Assembly (NCBI GenBank): GCA_019638705.1 | Contig: JAHBTI010000013.1 | Span: 21,758-85,757, forward strand | DNA: 64,000 nucleotides | Origin: Bacteroidota bacterium | Lineage (GTDB): Bacteria > Bacteroidota > Bacteroidia > B-17B0 > Aurantibacillaceae | Reading direction: 5' to 3' | Shown here: positions 52,306 to 60,465 of the stretch, piece by piece | Numbering within the stretch: the first letter of the stretch is position 1 | Layout: every line of letters starts with the position of its first letter | Program-made: the position numbers and the translations under genes | The notes under the pieces: model-generated | Databases searched by the model: none | What the model saw: only the letters and a program-made list of their open reading frames with translations | Told to the model about the DNA's origin: nothing

Positions 52306-52535
52306 CCAAATTTTCAACTCTCTTTTCTCTTTTATTTCTTCTTTAAAGAAAATCAATCCGAAATAAAAAGTATCAATGCTTAACGTTACCGAAGTGTGAT
52401 TTTTTATTTCTTCCCAAGCCTTTGTCATACCTGCACTCCAATAAATATCGTCAAAAATAAAAAGGCTGTTGTTGTGTTTTTTTTGCAAAGCGGTTTTAAA
52501 ATAACGGAGCGTGGCTTCCCCGTAGGCACTAAGCT
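52300..52535 (-). pseudogene. C-terminal fragment of a class I methyltransferase
   Basis: The minus strand reads AYGEATLRYFK, SLFIFDDIYWSAGMTKAWEE and FYFGLIFFKEE before a stop. This is the end of a Bacteroidota SAM-dependent methyltransferase family whose tail has IFDDIYWSxGMxxAWxxI. About 75 residues remain; the SAM-binding N-terminal two thirds are missing. Upstream the frame continues only through a palindrome and repeat X2. It is therefore a truncated remnant, broken at the repeat junction. Confidence 0.8.
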
Positions 52536-52634
52536 GACGTGCAAGCCTTGTGTGCAAGTGCTTAGTGCCGCTGTTTGTAAATTTACTCAAAGATAATGTT
52601 ATAGTCCTTGCATTTCTATACAATTCTTAAATTC
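52518..52634. repeat. Direct repeat X2, interrupted by a 39-bp palindrome
   Basis: Same sequence as X1 (CCCCGTAGGCAC, then CGCTGTTTGTAAATTTACTC and onwards), but bases 52530-52568 are inserted between the two parts. The distal part forms the leader of fumC. Confidence 0.85.
52530..52568. mobile_element. 39-bp palindromic insertion in repeat X2
   Basis: The extra bases form, with flanking GGCAC, a hairpin whose arms are GGCACTAAGC and GCTTAGTGCC with an inner GTGCAAG / TTGTGTGCAAG motif. Copy X1 lacks exactly these bases, so X1 and X2 look like empty and filled sites. The terminal GTGC/GCAC could be a short target feature. Confidence 0.6.
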
Positions 52635-52635
52635 G
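52628..52635 (+). promoter_or_regulatory. -7 box TAAATTCG of fumC
   Basis: TAnnTTCG with the ATG 16 bases downstream. It lies at the end of repeat X2. Confidence 0.45.
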
Positions 52636-52651
52636 TGCCATAAAATTTTAA

Positions 52652-54055
52652 ATGATTATGGAATTCAGAATTGAAACAGACACAATGGGCGAGGTGAAAG
52701 TTCCCACCGATAAATACTGGGGTGCGCAAACCGAACGCAGCCGAAACAATTTTAAAATAGGACCCGAAGCAAGTATGCCGAAAGAAATTATTCATGCTTT
52801 CGGATATTTGAAAAAAGCCGCCGCCCTTGCCAACTGTGAGTTGGGCGTTCTTTCAAAAGATAAAGCCGATTTAATAGGCAAAGTATGCGACGAAATTTTA
52901 GCGCATAAACTTGATGACCAATTTCCTTTGGTAATTTGGCAAACAGGCTCGGGTACGCAAAGCAATATGAACGCCAACGAAGTGATTGCTTACCGCGCTC
53001 ATGTGTTGAGTGGCGGAAAATTAACCGATGAACAAAAAGTGCTGCACCCGAACGATGATGTAAATAAATCGCAGTCAAGCAACGATACTTACCCCACAGC
53101 CATGCACATTGCGGCTTACAAGCAAGTGGTAGAAATTACCATTCCGGGCATGGAAAAATTGCGCGACACCTTGCACAAAAAAGCAGAAGAATACAAAAAC
53201 ATTGTAAAAACAGGTCGCACACATTTTATGGACGCAACGCCTTTGACATTAGGTCAGGAGTTTAGCGGCTATGTGCAACAAATTACCAACAGCATTCGCG
53301 CTTTGAAAAACGCTTTGGAAGTTGTGCGCGAATTGGCTCTTGGCGGCACTGCCGTGGGTACAGGCTTAAACACGCCAAAAGGTTACGATGTGCTGGTGGC
53401 TAAAAAAATTGCCGAACTCACAGGTTTGCCCTTTGTAACTGCACCAAATAAATTTGAAGCTCTTGCGGCACACGATGCCATGATTGAATTGAGTGGTGCG
53501 CTGAAACGTTCGGCTGTTGCGCTGTTCAAGATTGCAAACGATATTCGTATGTTGAGTTCAGGACCGCGTTCGGGCATTGGCGAAATCATCATTCCCGACA
53601 ACGAGCCGGGTTCATCTATCATGCCGGGAAAAGTAAATCCTACGCAACCCGAAGCCATGACAATGGTTTGTGCGCAAGTCATCGGAAATGATGTTGCGGC
53701 TTCTGTCGGCGGATTAAACGGACATTTTGAACTGAATGTATTTAAACCGTTGATTGCCGCAAATGTATTGCAAAGTGCGCGTTTAATCGGCGATGCCTGT
53801 GTATCGTTTAACGACAAATGCGCTGCGGGCATTGAACCGAACAAAGAGGTAATTAAAAAGCACATGGAAAATTCCTTGATGTTAGTTACAGCTTTAAACA
53901 CGCACATCGGTTACGAAAAAGCCGCTAAAATTGCCAAAACCGCACACAAAGAAAATAAAACCTTGCGCGAAGCCGCCATACAACTCGGTTACCTCACCAA
54001 CGAACAATTTGACCAATGGGTGCGCCCTGAGGATATGATTGGAAGTTTGAAATAG
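52652..54055 (+). CDS. fumC: Fumarate hydratase, class II
   Basis: The 467-residue product interconverts fumarate and malate in the TCA cycle without an iron-sulfur cluster. Landmarks are [69 protein letters not shown] (catalytic His) and the superfamily signature [16 protein letters not shown]. Length is standard. Translation may begin at 52652 or at the second ATG, 52658. The gene stands alone, its upstream region altered by repeat X2 and followed by palindrome P4. Confidence 0.98.
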   Translation: MIMEFRIETDTMGEVKVPTDKYWGAQTERSRNNFKIGPEASMPKEIIHAFGYLKKAAALANCELGVLSKDKADLIGKVCDEILAHKLDDQFPLVIWQTGSGTQSNMNANEVIAYRAHVLSGGKLTDEQKVLHPNDDVNKSQSSNDTYPTAMHIAAYKQVVEITIPGMEKLRDTLHKKAEEYKNIVKTGRTHFMDATPLTLGQEFSGYVQQITNSIRALKNALEVVRELALGGTAVGTGLNTPKGYDVLVAKKIAELTGLPFVTAPNKFEALAAHDAMIELSGALKRSAVALFKIANDIRMLSSGPRSGIGEIIIPDNEPGSSIMPGKVNPTQPEAMTMVCAQVIGNDVAASVGGLNGHFELNVFKPLIAANVLQSARLIGDACVSFNDKCAAGIEPNKEVIKKHMENSLMLVTALNTHIGYEKAAKIAKTAHKENKTLREAAIQLGYLTNEQFDQWVRPEDMIGSLK

Positions 54056-54075
54056 TTTTTTATTACGCCTCCTGT

Positions 54076-54181
54076 GTCAGTTCGAGTAGCTTCGCAGCGA
54101 TAGCGAAGAAGCGTATCGAGAACTGACGGTCGTAAAATCACTTCTCGATACGCCCTCATTTTTCAGGCTACTCGAAGTGAC
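54076..54181. repeat. Palindrome, GTCAGTTCGAGTAG family (P4)
   Basis: GTCAGTTCGAGTAG at the left and CTACTCGAAGTGAC at the right, with inner TATCGAGAACTGAC and CACTTCTCGATACG arms. It ends five bases from the GIY-YIG stop codon. Confidence 0.85.
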
Positions 54182-54185
54182 AGGG

Positions 54186-54485
54186 CTACTTTTTAAAATT
54201 CTTTTTCTTTGATAACTCAGGCAATGCCTCAAAATCCGAATTAATTAATGCTTCTTTTTTAGCTCGCGACCATTTTTTAATCCTCTTTTCAAAACGTATG
54301 GCTTCTTCAATATCTCTAAAAGCACATTGATATACTAAGATAACAGGCAATCTTTTTGAAGTATAAGAGTTTTCATTAAGTGAGGTTTCATGTTCGTATA
54401 AACGATGTTGTAAATTATTTGTAACACCAACATAATAAGTATCATCACTACACCGTAAAATATAGACGAAGTATTCTATCATCAT
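54186..54485 (-). CDS. Small GIY-YIG nuclease
   Basis: The 99-residue single-domain protein begins MMIEYFVYILRCSDDTYYVG, with the GIY-YIG tyrosines in FVYIL and YYVGVT. The catalytic Arg is in LQHRLYEHE and the metal-binding Glu in AIRFEKRIKKWSRAKKEALI. This is the Slx1/YhbQ-like type found in many copies in Bacteroidota. The gene is bracketed by palindromes P4 (5 bp after the stop) and P5 (42 bp before the start), and its -7 box is four bases from the ATG. It could act on the flanking repeats; that is inference. Confidence 0.9.
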   Translation of the reverse strand: MMIEYFVYILRCSDDTYYVGVTNNLQHRLYEHETSLNENSYTSKRLPVILVYQCAFRDIEEAIRFEKRIKKWSRAKKEALINSDFEALPELSKKKNFKK

Positions 54486-54489
54486 ACTA

Positions 54490-54497
54490 CAAAAATA
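54490..54497 (-). promoter_or_regulatory. -7 box TATTTTTG, four bases from the GIY-YIG start
   Basis: Minus strand TATTTTTG TAGT ATG. It is a perfect TAnnTTTG match, implying a leaderless message. Confidence 0.55.
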
Positions 54498-54526
54498 TCA
54501 GGTTTCTTTTATATTAATTCGCGGCA

Positions 54527-54570
54527 GTCAGTTCTCGATACGCCTCCTATCGTCGGCTACTCGAACTGAC
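54527..54570. repeat. Short palindrome, GTCAGTTC family (P5)
   Basis: The ends GTCAGTTC and GAACTGAC are perfect inverted repeats; the interior has TCTCGATACGCC and GGCTACTCGA, as in the longer copies. It is a minimal one-hairpin version upstream of the GIY-YIG gene. Confidence 0.8.
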
Positions 54571-54618
54571 AAAGCTACTTCATAACATTTTTGTACCTTT
54601 AAGCACACAATTTTTAAT

Positions 54619-55281
54619 ATGAGATTTACAATTATACTCGCACTCTTTTTTTCTTATTCATTAAAATCTCAAAACCCCGCTCAAAAAAATGTGTTCACTT
54701 TAAAACCCTCGCTCGGCTTTAACGGTTGCCAAATTCACGGCGATAATTATTCGGGATACAATAAGCTTGGCGTAGTGGGCGGAATAGCCGTAAACGCGAC
54801 ATTAAAAGAAAAAATGAGTATGGAGTTGGGATTTTATTTTTCGCAAAAAGGTTCACGCCACAACCCAAATCCCGAAAAGGGCGATTACAATTATTACAGA
54901 GTAAATTTGAATTACATTGATTTGCCGTTTTCGTTTCGTTATCTGCTCAACGAAAAATTTTTTGCAACGGGGGGGGTGTCGGCAGCATACCTCATCAGTT
55001 ACAGCGAAGACACGCATATTGGAAACTGGAACGGTGAGTATCCTTTCAACAAATTTGAAATTGGCTTGAATGTTGGTTTAGGCATGAAACTGAAAAATAA
55101 TTTTTCGGTAGAAGTGCGTTCCTGCAATTCCGTTACGCCTATCCGTTCTTATGGCATTGCGGCAACAGGTGTATTTTATCCGAATCCCATTGCGCGGTTT
55201 TTTAATAAAGGTTTATACAATAATATTCTAAGCGTGCTTGTAACTTATCAGTTTGATTTAAAAAAGAAAAATGGAAATTAA
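54619..55281 (+). CDS. PorT-like outer-membrane beta-barrel protein
   Basis: The 220-residue product has a signal peptide ending LKSQ. Eight or so beta strands follow, typical of the outer-membrane protein beta-barrel/PorT group (MSMELGFYFSQKGSRHN, YYRVNLNYIDLPFSFRYLLN, NNFSVEVRSCNSVTPIRSYG) with an aromatic-rich last strand (LVTYQFDLKKK). The phrase YIDLPFSFRY is a family hallmark. It may assist T9SS or simply be a surface barrel. It overlaps ubiX by 11 bp. Confidence 0.85.
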   Translation: MRFTIILALFFSYSLKSQNPAQKNVFTLKPSLGFNGCQIHGDNYSGYNKLGVVGGIAVNATLKEKMSMELGFYFSQKGSRHNPNPEKGDYNYYRVNLNYIDLPFSFRYLLNEKFFATGGVSAAYLISYSEDTHIGNWNGEYPFNKFEIGLNVGLGMKLKNNFSVEVRSCNSVTPIRSYGIAATGVFYPNPIARFFNKGLYNNILSVLVTYQFDLKKKNGN

Positions 55282-55846
55282 AACCCATAAAATTGCAGTA
55301 GCCGTTACAGGCGCAAGCGGCAGCATTTACGCCAAAGTGCTGTTGGACAAACTCACCAATCTTGGCAATCAAATCAGCGAAGTGAGTTTGGTGTTAAGCG
55401 ACAATGCCAAAGAAGTTTGGCAATACGAATTGGGCAACCAAGGTTTTGAAAATTATTCTTTTAAAATTTACGGCAAACACGATTTTACGGCTGCCATTGC
55501 TTCGGGTTCGTCAAAATATTCGGCTATGATTATTTGCCCTTGCAGCATGGGTACTTTGGCGCGTGTGGCGGCGGGCGTGAGCAACGATTTAATTACCCGC
55601 GCTGCCGATGTAATGCTGAAAGAACGCCGCAAATTAATTTTGGTAACGCGCGATACGCCATTGAGTTTAATTCATATCAACAACATGAAAACCGTAACCG
55701 AAGCCGGCGGAATTATTTGTCCTGCTTCGCCCTCGTTTTACTCAAAGCCGCAAAGTATGGAAGCACTTGCCGCCACCGTTATTGACCGCGTAATTGATTT
55801 GGCAGGCATTGAGCATGAGGCTTTCAGATGGGGTAATACTAAGTGA
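55271..55846 (+). CDS. ubiX: UbiX-family flavin prenyltransferase
   Basis: The 191-residue product makes prenylated FMN, the cofactor of UbiD decarboxylases. Visible are AVAVTGASGSIYAKVLLDKL (phosphate binding), SLVLSDNAKEV, DFTAAIASGSSKYSAMIICP, CSMGTLARVAAGVSNDLITR, KLILVTRDTPLSLIHINNM and GGIICPASPSFYSKP. All are strongly conserved in the family. No ubiD is in the window. It overlaps the barrel gene, which is probably an accident of compact arrangement rather than shared function. Confidence 0.96.
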   Translation: MEIKTHKIAVAVTGASGSIYAKVLLDKLTNLGNQISEVSLVLSDNAKEVWQYELGNQGFENYSFKIYGKHDFTAAIASGSSKYSAMIICPCSMGTLARVAAGVSNDLITRAADVMLKERRKLILVTRDTPLSLIHINNMKTVTEAGGIICPASPSFYSKPQSMEALAATVIDRVIDLAGIEHEAFRWGNTK

Positions 55847-55888
55847 GAAGTTTGAAGTTAAAAGTTTGAAGTAGAAGTTTGCGGCTTT

Positions 55889-55994
55889 GTCAGTTCGAGT
55901 AGTTTCGCAGCAATAGCGAAGAAACGTATCGAGAACTGATTTCCCCGACACCACTTCTCGATGCGCCCTCATTCTTCGGGCTACTCGAAGTGAC
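55889..55994. repeat. Palindrome, GTCAGTTCGAGTAG family (P6)
   Basis: Same architecture as P4: GTCAGTTCGAGTAG and CTACTCGAAGTGAC ends, inner TATCGAGAACTGA and CACTTCTCGATGCG arms. It lies between the convergent ubiX and 56001 genes. A short AAGTTTGAAGTT run (55847-55880) precedes it. Confidence 0.85.
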
Positions 55995-56000
55995 AGCAAC

Positions 56001-56474
56001 TTAAACTTCCTCATAATAATCAATAATCAAACCGTCTAAAGGTGCAATGGAAATTTCGCGCATTTCGTTGTTCTCAAAATCAAGAATAATGGCATCGGCT
56101 TTGTAGTATTCTCCGTCTTTGGTAATGCGCACGGTTTTTAAAGTTTTACCGATAACCTCTTGCCACATTTTTGTACCGGAAGCATCAATGGCAAAGAGTT
56201 TTATTTTACCTTCAAATTCTTCGTGCAAATCTTTGGCAGTTTGTTTGGCATCAAAATCAATGGCATCAAGCCCGTCGCCCTTAACGTTACAAGCTATGGT
56301 GAGTTTTTGTTTATCTGCAAAATGTAATTCAACGTTATCAATAATTTCAACTACATCGTTTTTATTTGAACTGTTTTGCCACAAATGACAAATTATTTTT
56401 TCTACCGTTCTGCCTTGCGCCGCCACAAAACGCGCCAACGCTTCGTTACTGAAATAAACTTCGGTGTTTTCCAT
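56001..56474 (-). CDS. Cytosolic protein of unknown function
   Basis: The 157-residue acidic protein has no signal peptide. It is a mixed alpha/beta sequence: MENTEVYFSNEALARFVAAQ, VVEIIDNVELHFADKQKLTI, AKQTAKDLHEEFEGKIKLFA, MREISIAPLDGLIIDYYEE. It has the composition of small immunity- or Imm/SUKH-like proteins, but I cannot assign a family. Its promoter box (TACCTTTG) is four bases before the ATG. It is convergent with ubiX across palindrome P6. Confidence 0.7.
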   Translation of the reverse strand: MENTEVYFSNEALARFVAAQGRTVEKIICHLWQNSSNKNDVVEIIDNVELHFADKQKLTIACNVKGDGLDAIDFDAKQTAKDLHEEFEGKIKLFAIDASGTKMWQEVIGKTLKTVRITKDGEYYKADAIILDFENNEMREISIAPLDGLIIDYYEEV

Positions 56475-56478
56475 GCGG

Positions 56479-56486
56479 CAAAGGTA
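56479..56486 (-). promoter_or_regulatory. -7 box TACCTTTG, four bases from the 56474 start
   Basis: Minus strand TACCTTTG CCGC ATG, identical to the string before the lipoprotein gene at 1836. Confidence 0.6.
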
Positions 56487-56542
56487 ATTTTAAAGTAACT
56501 ATAAAAATTACTATTTTTGGATTATTCAAATTGCAAAAAGCA

Positions 56543-56953
56543 ATGAAAAATATATTTCGTTTATTAATAATTGCAGTTACATTGACAATAGGATTAAATT
56601 CTTGTTGTAAGTTGATAACAATAATAACATTAGAAGTTAAGTTTAAAGACTTTGATTTCTCCACAATGGATTCTGTTATGCTTATTAAAACAGATAGAGA
56701 TTCTATTAATAAGCACATAGATACTATGTTTTGTGATTTAACCACAAATCATGTTATTAAAATTTCTTTGAGTGTTTACGAAAAGAATGGGAATTTTATT
56801 ATCAAAAATTTTTCTTCTGCATTTGAACACCATATTACTGAAATAAATGTTGAAAAAACAAAAGGAAATAGTTGTGGAGGAAGAATTAAAACAGATTTCA
56901 AGTATAACGGAATACTGTACAAGAATAAACAAAAAATAACGATAAAACCATAG
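56543..56953 (+). CDS. Small lipoprotein of unknown function
   Basis: From the ATG at 56543 the product is 136 residues with a lipoprotein signal (LTIGLNSCCKL; Cys about 20). A polar mature part contains VKFKDFDFSTMDSVMLIKTD and Cys residues in MFCDLTT and GNSCGGR. The sequence is AT-rich and no family is recognised. A TATTTTTG box lies 23 bases upstream (56512-56519). It ends five bases from the convergent YfcE-like gene. Confidence 0.65.
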   Translation: MKNIFRLLIIAVTLTIGLNSCCKLITIITLEVKFKDFDFSTMDSVMLIKTDRDSINKHIDTMFCDLTTNHVIKISLSVYEKNGNFIIKNFSSAFEHHITEINVEKTKGNSCGGRIKTDFKYNGILYKNKQKITIKP

Positions 56954-56958
56954 TGTTC

Positions 56959-57456
56959 TCAAGCCCTCTTCCCCAACTCAATCACAGCCAAATTTTTTAT
57001 TTCGTTTTTGTCAATTTCAAAACGCACAGCAGTTTTTACATGATGAAAACCATGCACACCTGCCGCACCCGGGTTTATGTGCAGCAAGTTGAGTTCTTTG
57101 TCAAACATCACTTTTAAAATATGAGAATGTCCGCAAATAAATAAGTTTGGTTTGTGTTCAATTAAAAGTTGTTTAATTTTTGCGGGATATTTATTCGGAT
57201 AACCGCCAATGTGTGTGATAAACACATTTACATTTTCACAATCAAAAATTAAATTTTCGAGATAAGTGCTGCGTAAATCTGCGCCGTCAATATTTCCCCA
57301 CACGGCTTTGAGCGGTTTCAGTTTTTCAATTTCTTGGCAAAGTTGTAGTGTGCCAATATCACCTGCGTGCCACACTTCATCGGCTTGCTGAATGTGCTTG
57401 ATTAATTTGGGTTCTAAATAACCGTGCGTGTCAGATATGAGCAGAATTTTTTTCAA
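56959..57456 (-). CDS. YfcE/MJ0936-type metallophosphoesterase
   Basis: The 165-residue product has the calcineurin-like motifs MKKILLISDTHGYLEP (Asp, His), EVWHAGDIGTLQ (Asp), AVWGNIDGADLR (Asn), FITHIGGYPNKY (His) and LFICGHSHILKVMFD (His). It hydrolyses phosphodiesters with two metal ions; the natural substrate is unknown. The start is a TTG at 57456, five bases downstream of a TATATTTG box, so it is nearly leaderless. The gene stands alone. Confidence 0.93.
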   Translation of the reverse strand: MKKILLISDTHGYLEPKLIKHIQQADEVWHAGDIGTLQLCQEIEKLKPLKAVWGNIDGADLRSTYLENLIFDCENVNVFITHIGGYPNKYPAKIKQLLIEHKPNLFICGHSHILKVMFDKELNLLHINPGAAGVHGFHHVKTAVRFEIDKNEIKNLAVIELGKRA

Positions 57457-57461
57457 GAGAG

Positions 57462-57469
57462 CAAATATA
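57462..57469 (-). promoter_or_regulatory. -7 box TATATTTG of the phosphoesterase gene
   Basis: Minus strand TATATTTG CTCTC TTG. A perfect consensus box five bases from the TTG start; it overlaps the tail of the upstream terminator. Confidence 0.5.
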
Positions 57470-57504
57470 AAAACCCCACAGAAACAAAAGTGTTTCTATG
57501 GGGT
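57469..57504 (-). terminator. Terminator of the T9SS Ig-like protein gene
   Basis: On the minus strand ACCCCATAGAAAC pairs with GTTTCTGTGGGGT (one mismatch) around a 6-base loop, followed by TTTTTA. Confidence 0.75.
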
Positions 57505-57534
57505 CAATAATTGTATAATTAAAAATCTTGGCGT

Positions 57535-60090
57535 TTACTGCTTCATAATTTTTCCGCTCTTCACGGTTCTGTTGTCGGAAGTTATGTAGATAAAGTACAT
57601 ACCGTTGGCTTCGTTGCTCATGTCTATTTCAACAGAAGCGCTTGAAGAAATAAGCTCTTGTTTCACCACTTGCCCCAAAGTATTGCGTATTTCTATTTTT
57701 CCATTGTCCATACTGTTTACAAATTCTATGGTAAACACGCCATTGTTTGGATTCGGATATACTTTCAATTCTAAATTCTCACTATTCAACTCTTCTACGC
57801 CTGTACACAAGGTCATGGTTTGTGCTACGGTAGTTGTTCCCACGCAGTCAAAAGCGTTGCTGCCCGATACGGTGTATATTATTGTTGCCTGTGAAAGAGA
57901 AGAAACGATGATAGATGATGTAGTAGCTCCCGTATTCCATGTATAAGAAATTGCACCTGACGACATAAGAGTTACTGTATTATTAGTACACACCAAACTT
58001 TTAGTTGAAAACGCTATAAGCGTTGGTCTTGGATTAACGGTTACATCAACAGAAGCGGAAGCAGGGCAATCACCTGCACCTCGGGCATTTACTATATAGT
58101 TTGTGCTTACAGTCGGCGATACAGTAATATCAGAGAAATTATCGCCGTTACTCCATGTATAAGTGTTTGCACCACTCGCACTCAAAGTAACTGCGTCGCC
58201 TCTGCAAATAACCGTAGAAGGGCTTATAGACAAATCAACTGAATGAACCGTTACGCTTACATAATTGGTATCGGTACAACCAAACACATTTCTGCCGATA
58301 ACAGTATAGGTTGTTGTTACAGTTGGTGTGTTATTAAATCCGGAAGCATTATTAGTTACGGTTGGCGATGTCCATGTGTATGTTTGTGCACCTGAAGCAA
58401 AGAGAGTTACAGGGCTTCCCAAACAAACCTCCGAGTGGTTGCTGGTTGCATTAACCACAGGTAATGGATTAACCGTTACAGGAATAGTTCTTGTATTCGT
58501 ACAACCGTAAAGGTCTTCTCCCACAATAGAGTATGTAGTTGAAGCACTTGGTATATCTGTGGTTGAAAAAGTATTAGCTCCTGTACTCCATGTGTATGAA
58601 ACTGCAGTTCCCACAGAAGTTAAACTAACCTCTCCTCCCGCGCAAAAAGCAAGTGGCGAAGCCGAAGCCGTAAGAAAATTGTTGGCAAAAACACCTTCTA
58701 TGTCCATATACAAACTAAGATTTACGGCTGACAATGCACCACCGGCTAAAACTGCAGAATAATATAAGTTCGGCGTAACATAACTCGGCGAAATGTAGCC
58801 TGCAGGATAATACGCCGTTGGGTTAGCGGTTTGTGCAAAACCAATGTGGTAAACGGTATTAGCTGTTAAGTTTTGGGGGGTATTAAACACAAAATTAAAC
58901 GTAGTAGATACCGCAGGAATAACAATTTGATTGGTTACAGCTATTATATTGCCCACCGCATTTAGCAGTACGCCATATACCGTCTTCCCAACCGAAGGCA
59001 AATCAGGGCTGCCTGAGCCGCGTATGCCCGTGAGTACGGCATTAACGGGTGGTACAAGCGGTGTTACGATTAAACCCGAACCTGTGCCGTAACCAACGCC
59101 ACCTCCTGATGTGTAGGAGGAAACGGCGGGATTATTGGATACCATGCCGCAGGTTACGCTTTGAGAATAGATTGCCGAATTGTTTGCATTGTTTTGGTCA
59201 GAACCAACATATACAGAAACTGTGTTTGCTCCCAGCACGGTAGGATTAAACGCTGCAAAAGTTACGGTTGCCGTTGCGCCAGCCGCCAAAGTAGGTACGT
59301 TTTGTACATCTGTAAACGGATTTGCACCTGTTACGCTTAATGATGCAGTGGAACTTGGCAATGTGGCGTTACTTGAATTTTTTATAATGGCAACAATATT
59401 ATGCGGCGTGTTAAACACGGCATTTATATAACCGGGTGAATTAATGCCAATCACTTCCATATCGTTGCTGTACGGATTAATCCATTGAAACAACAAAGAG
59501 GGTCTGAAAGCTGTAGTGGCTAAGGTTACAGGCGCGGGTGATGAAGCGGAATTAGCCGACACGCACCCCGGATTTAACGCCGCAGACTCGCACCAGTATG
59601 TAGCCAGCGTACTTGCATACGGACCTGCAGATTCCCAATCCCAAGCCACATACAAGCCACCGCCTGTATATACAAAAGGTGTAGTTAGAGTAAGCATAAT
59701 AGAATTTCCTGCATTGGGAACAGTCATTATACCTGTGTAAGCGGTTGTCATGCCTGTAATAATGCCGCCCCAGGCTACTCCTTTGTTGTATGTAACATCA
59801 TTTGTATTTTGTAAATACACGGTAAAGTTTCCTACACAGTTGGCATTGGCAGGGGCACTCAACGTAAACCCAAAAGCCGTAATAGCTGTGTTTATGGGAA
59901 TGTTGGTTAATTCCGATGCCAGCACCAATTCCGCACCTCGCATATAAGCGTGAGCAGAAGTTCCGTTAGGTGCACGCCCTGTGGTGGTAGAATTGTTATT
60001 TGGCGGGGCTTCCAACACCATGTTTACCTGGGCATTGCTAAAGTTTTTTGCAAATAATATTGCAAACGTAATGAATAATAATTTTTTCAT
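57535..60090 (-). CDS. T9SS-secreted multidomain surface protein with Ig/PKD-like repeats
   Basis: From the ATG at 60090 (MKKLLFITFAILFAKNFSNA) the product is about 851 residues. The N-terminal 230 residues form a fold found in Bacteroidota surface proteins (TAFGFTLSAPANANCVGNFT, YVAWDWES). A CARDB-like part covers about 235-330. Three or four Ig-like repeats with a TYTW...G.....TVSP.VST.Y core lie at about 530-770. The last 75 residues are a T9SS type A sorting domain (LKVYPNPNNGVFTIEFVN to SGKIMKQ). An upstream extension to 60258 only reads through element P7 and is rejected. Confidence 0.92.
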   Translation of the reverse strand: MKKLLFITFAILFAKNFSNAQVNMVLEAPPNNNSTTTGRAPNGTSAHAYMRGAELVLASELTNIPINTAITAFGFTLSAPANANCVGNFTVYLQNTNDVTYNKGVAWGGIITGMTTAYTGIMTVPNAGNSIMLTLTTPFVYTGGGLYVAWDWESAGPYASTLATYWCESAALNPGCVSANSASSPAPVTLATTAFRPSLLFQWINPYSNDMEVIGINSPGYINAVFNTPHNIVAIIKNSSNATLPSSTASLSVTGANPFTDVQNVPTLAAGATATVTFAAFNPTVLGANTVSVYVGSDQNNANNSAIYSQSVTCGMVSNNPAVSSYTSGGGVGYGTGSGLIVTPLVPPVNAVLTGIRGSGSPDLPSVGKTVYGVLLNAVGNIIAVTNQIVIPAVSTTFNFVFNTPQNLTANTVYHIGFAQTANPTAYYPAGYISPSYVTPNLYYSAVLAGGALSAVNLSLYMDIEGVFANNFLTASASPLAFCAGGEVSLTSVGTAVSYTWSTGANTFSTTDIPSASTTYSIVGEDLYGCTNTRTIPVTVNPLPVVNATSNHSEVCLGSPVTLFASGAQTYTWTSPTVTNNASGFNNTPTVTTTYTVIGRNVFGCTDTNYVSVTVHSVDLSISPSTVICRGDAVTLSASGANTYTWSNGDNFSDITVSPTVSTNYIVNARGAGDCPASASVDVTVNPRPTLIAFSTKSLVCTNNTVTLMSSGAISYTWNTGATTSSIIVSSLSQATIIYTVSGSNAFDCVGTTTVAQTMTLCTGVEELNSENLELKVYPNPNNGVFTIEFVNSMDNGKIEIRNTLGQVVKQELISSSASVEIDMSNEANGMYFIYITSDNRTVKSGKIMKQ

Positions 60091-60207
60091 AACCATAAAA
60101 TTTTTAGTTTGTGTATCAAAAGTAAGCCATTTCATTATGGCAACCAAAAGTTTAACATTTCGGGAAAATATGTTTACCAATTGTAAATTGAAGTTAATGA
60201 TTTGTCT

Positions 60208-60388
60208 AAAGTCCAATAAAGAATTGTCAGTTCGAGTAGGTTTGCTGCCTCTTTGCAAACCCTATCGAGAACTGAAGATGTAAAATCATTTCTCGGTACG
60301 CCTCCTATCGTCGGCTACTCGAAATGACAAAGAATACGCCCTCATTCTTCGGACTACTCGAAGTGACAGGGGACTTTAAACAACTTCA
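60208..60388. repeat. MITE-like palindromic element (copy P7)
   Basis: AAAGTCCAATAAAGAATTGT at the left and GGACTTTAAACAACTTCA at the right end. The whole ~180 bp matches P1 (20439-20630) in order and orientation with about a dozen differences, including the boundaries. The terminal 7 bp AAAGTCC/GGACTTT are perfect inverted repeats. Confidence 0.85.
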
Positions 60389-60403
60389 ATTGTCTAACTA
60401 ATT

Positions 60404-60437
60404 AAAAAAGCCTTTTCATATAGAAAAGGCTTTTTTT
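60404..60437 (-). terminator. Terminator of fsa
   Basis: AAAAAAGCCTTTTC pairs with GAAAAGGCTTTTTT around a 5-base loop. It lies 29 bp beyond the fsa stop on the minus strand and has T runs in both directions. Confidence 0.85.
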
Positions 60438-60465
60438 AAAACGCTGTCATTCGTAACAACATTTT

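Larger units (their letters stand above)
60091..60465. other. 375-bp intergenic stretch: repeat element P7 plus terminator
   Basis: No gene is seen. It holds the region upstream of the T9SS gene, element P7 (60208-60388) and the fsa terminator (60404-60437). Confidence 0.7.

Noticed and set aside
54076..55994. CRISPR array
   Set aside because: The repeated GTCAGTTCGAG units are palindromes of irregular spacing between genes, not regularly spaced repeats with unique spacers, and no cas genes are present.
60091..60258. 56-codon N-terminal extension of the T9SS Ig-like protein
   Set aside because: It begins inside element P7 and precedes a perfect signal peptide at 60090.
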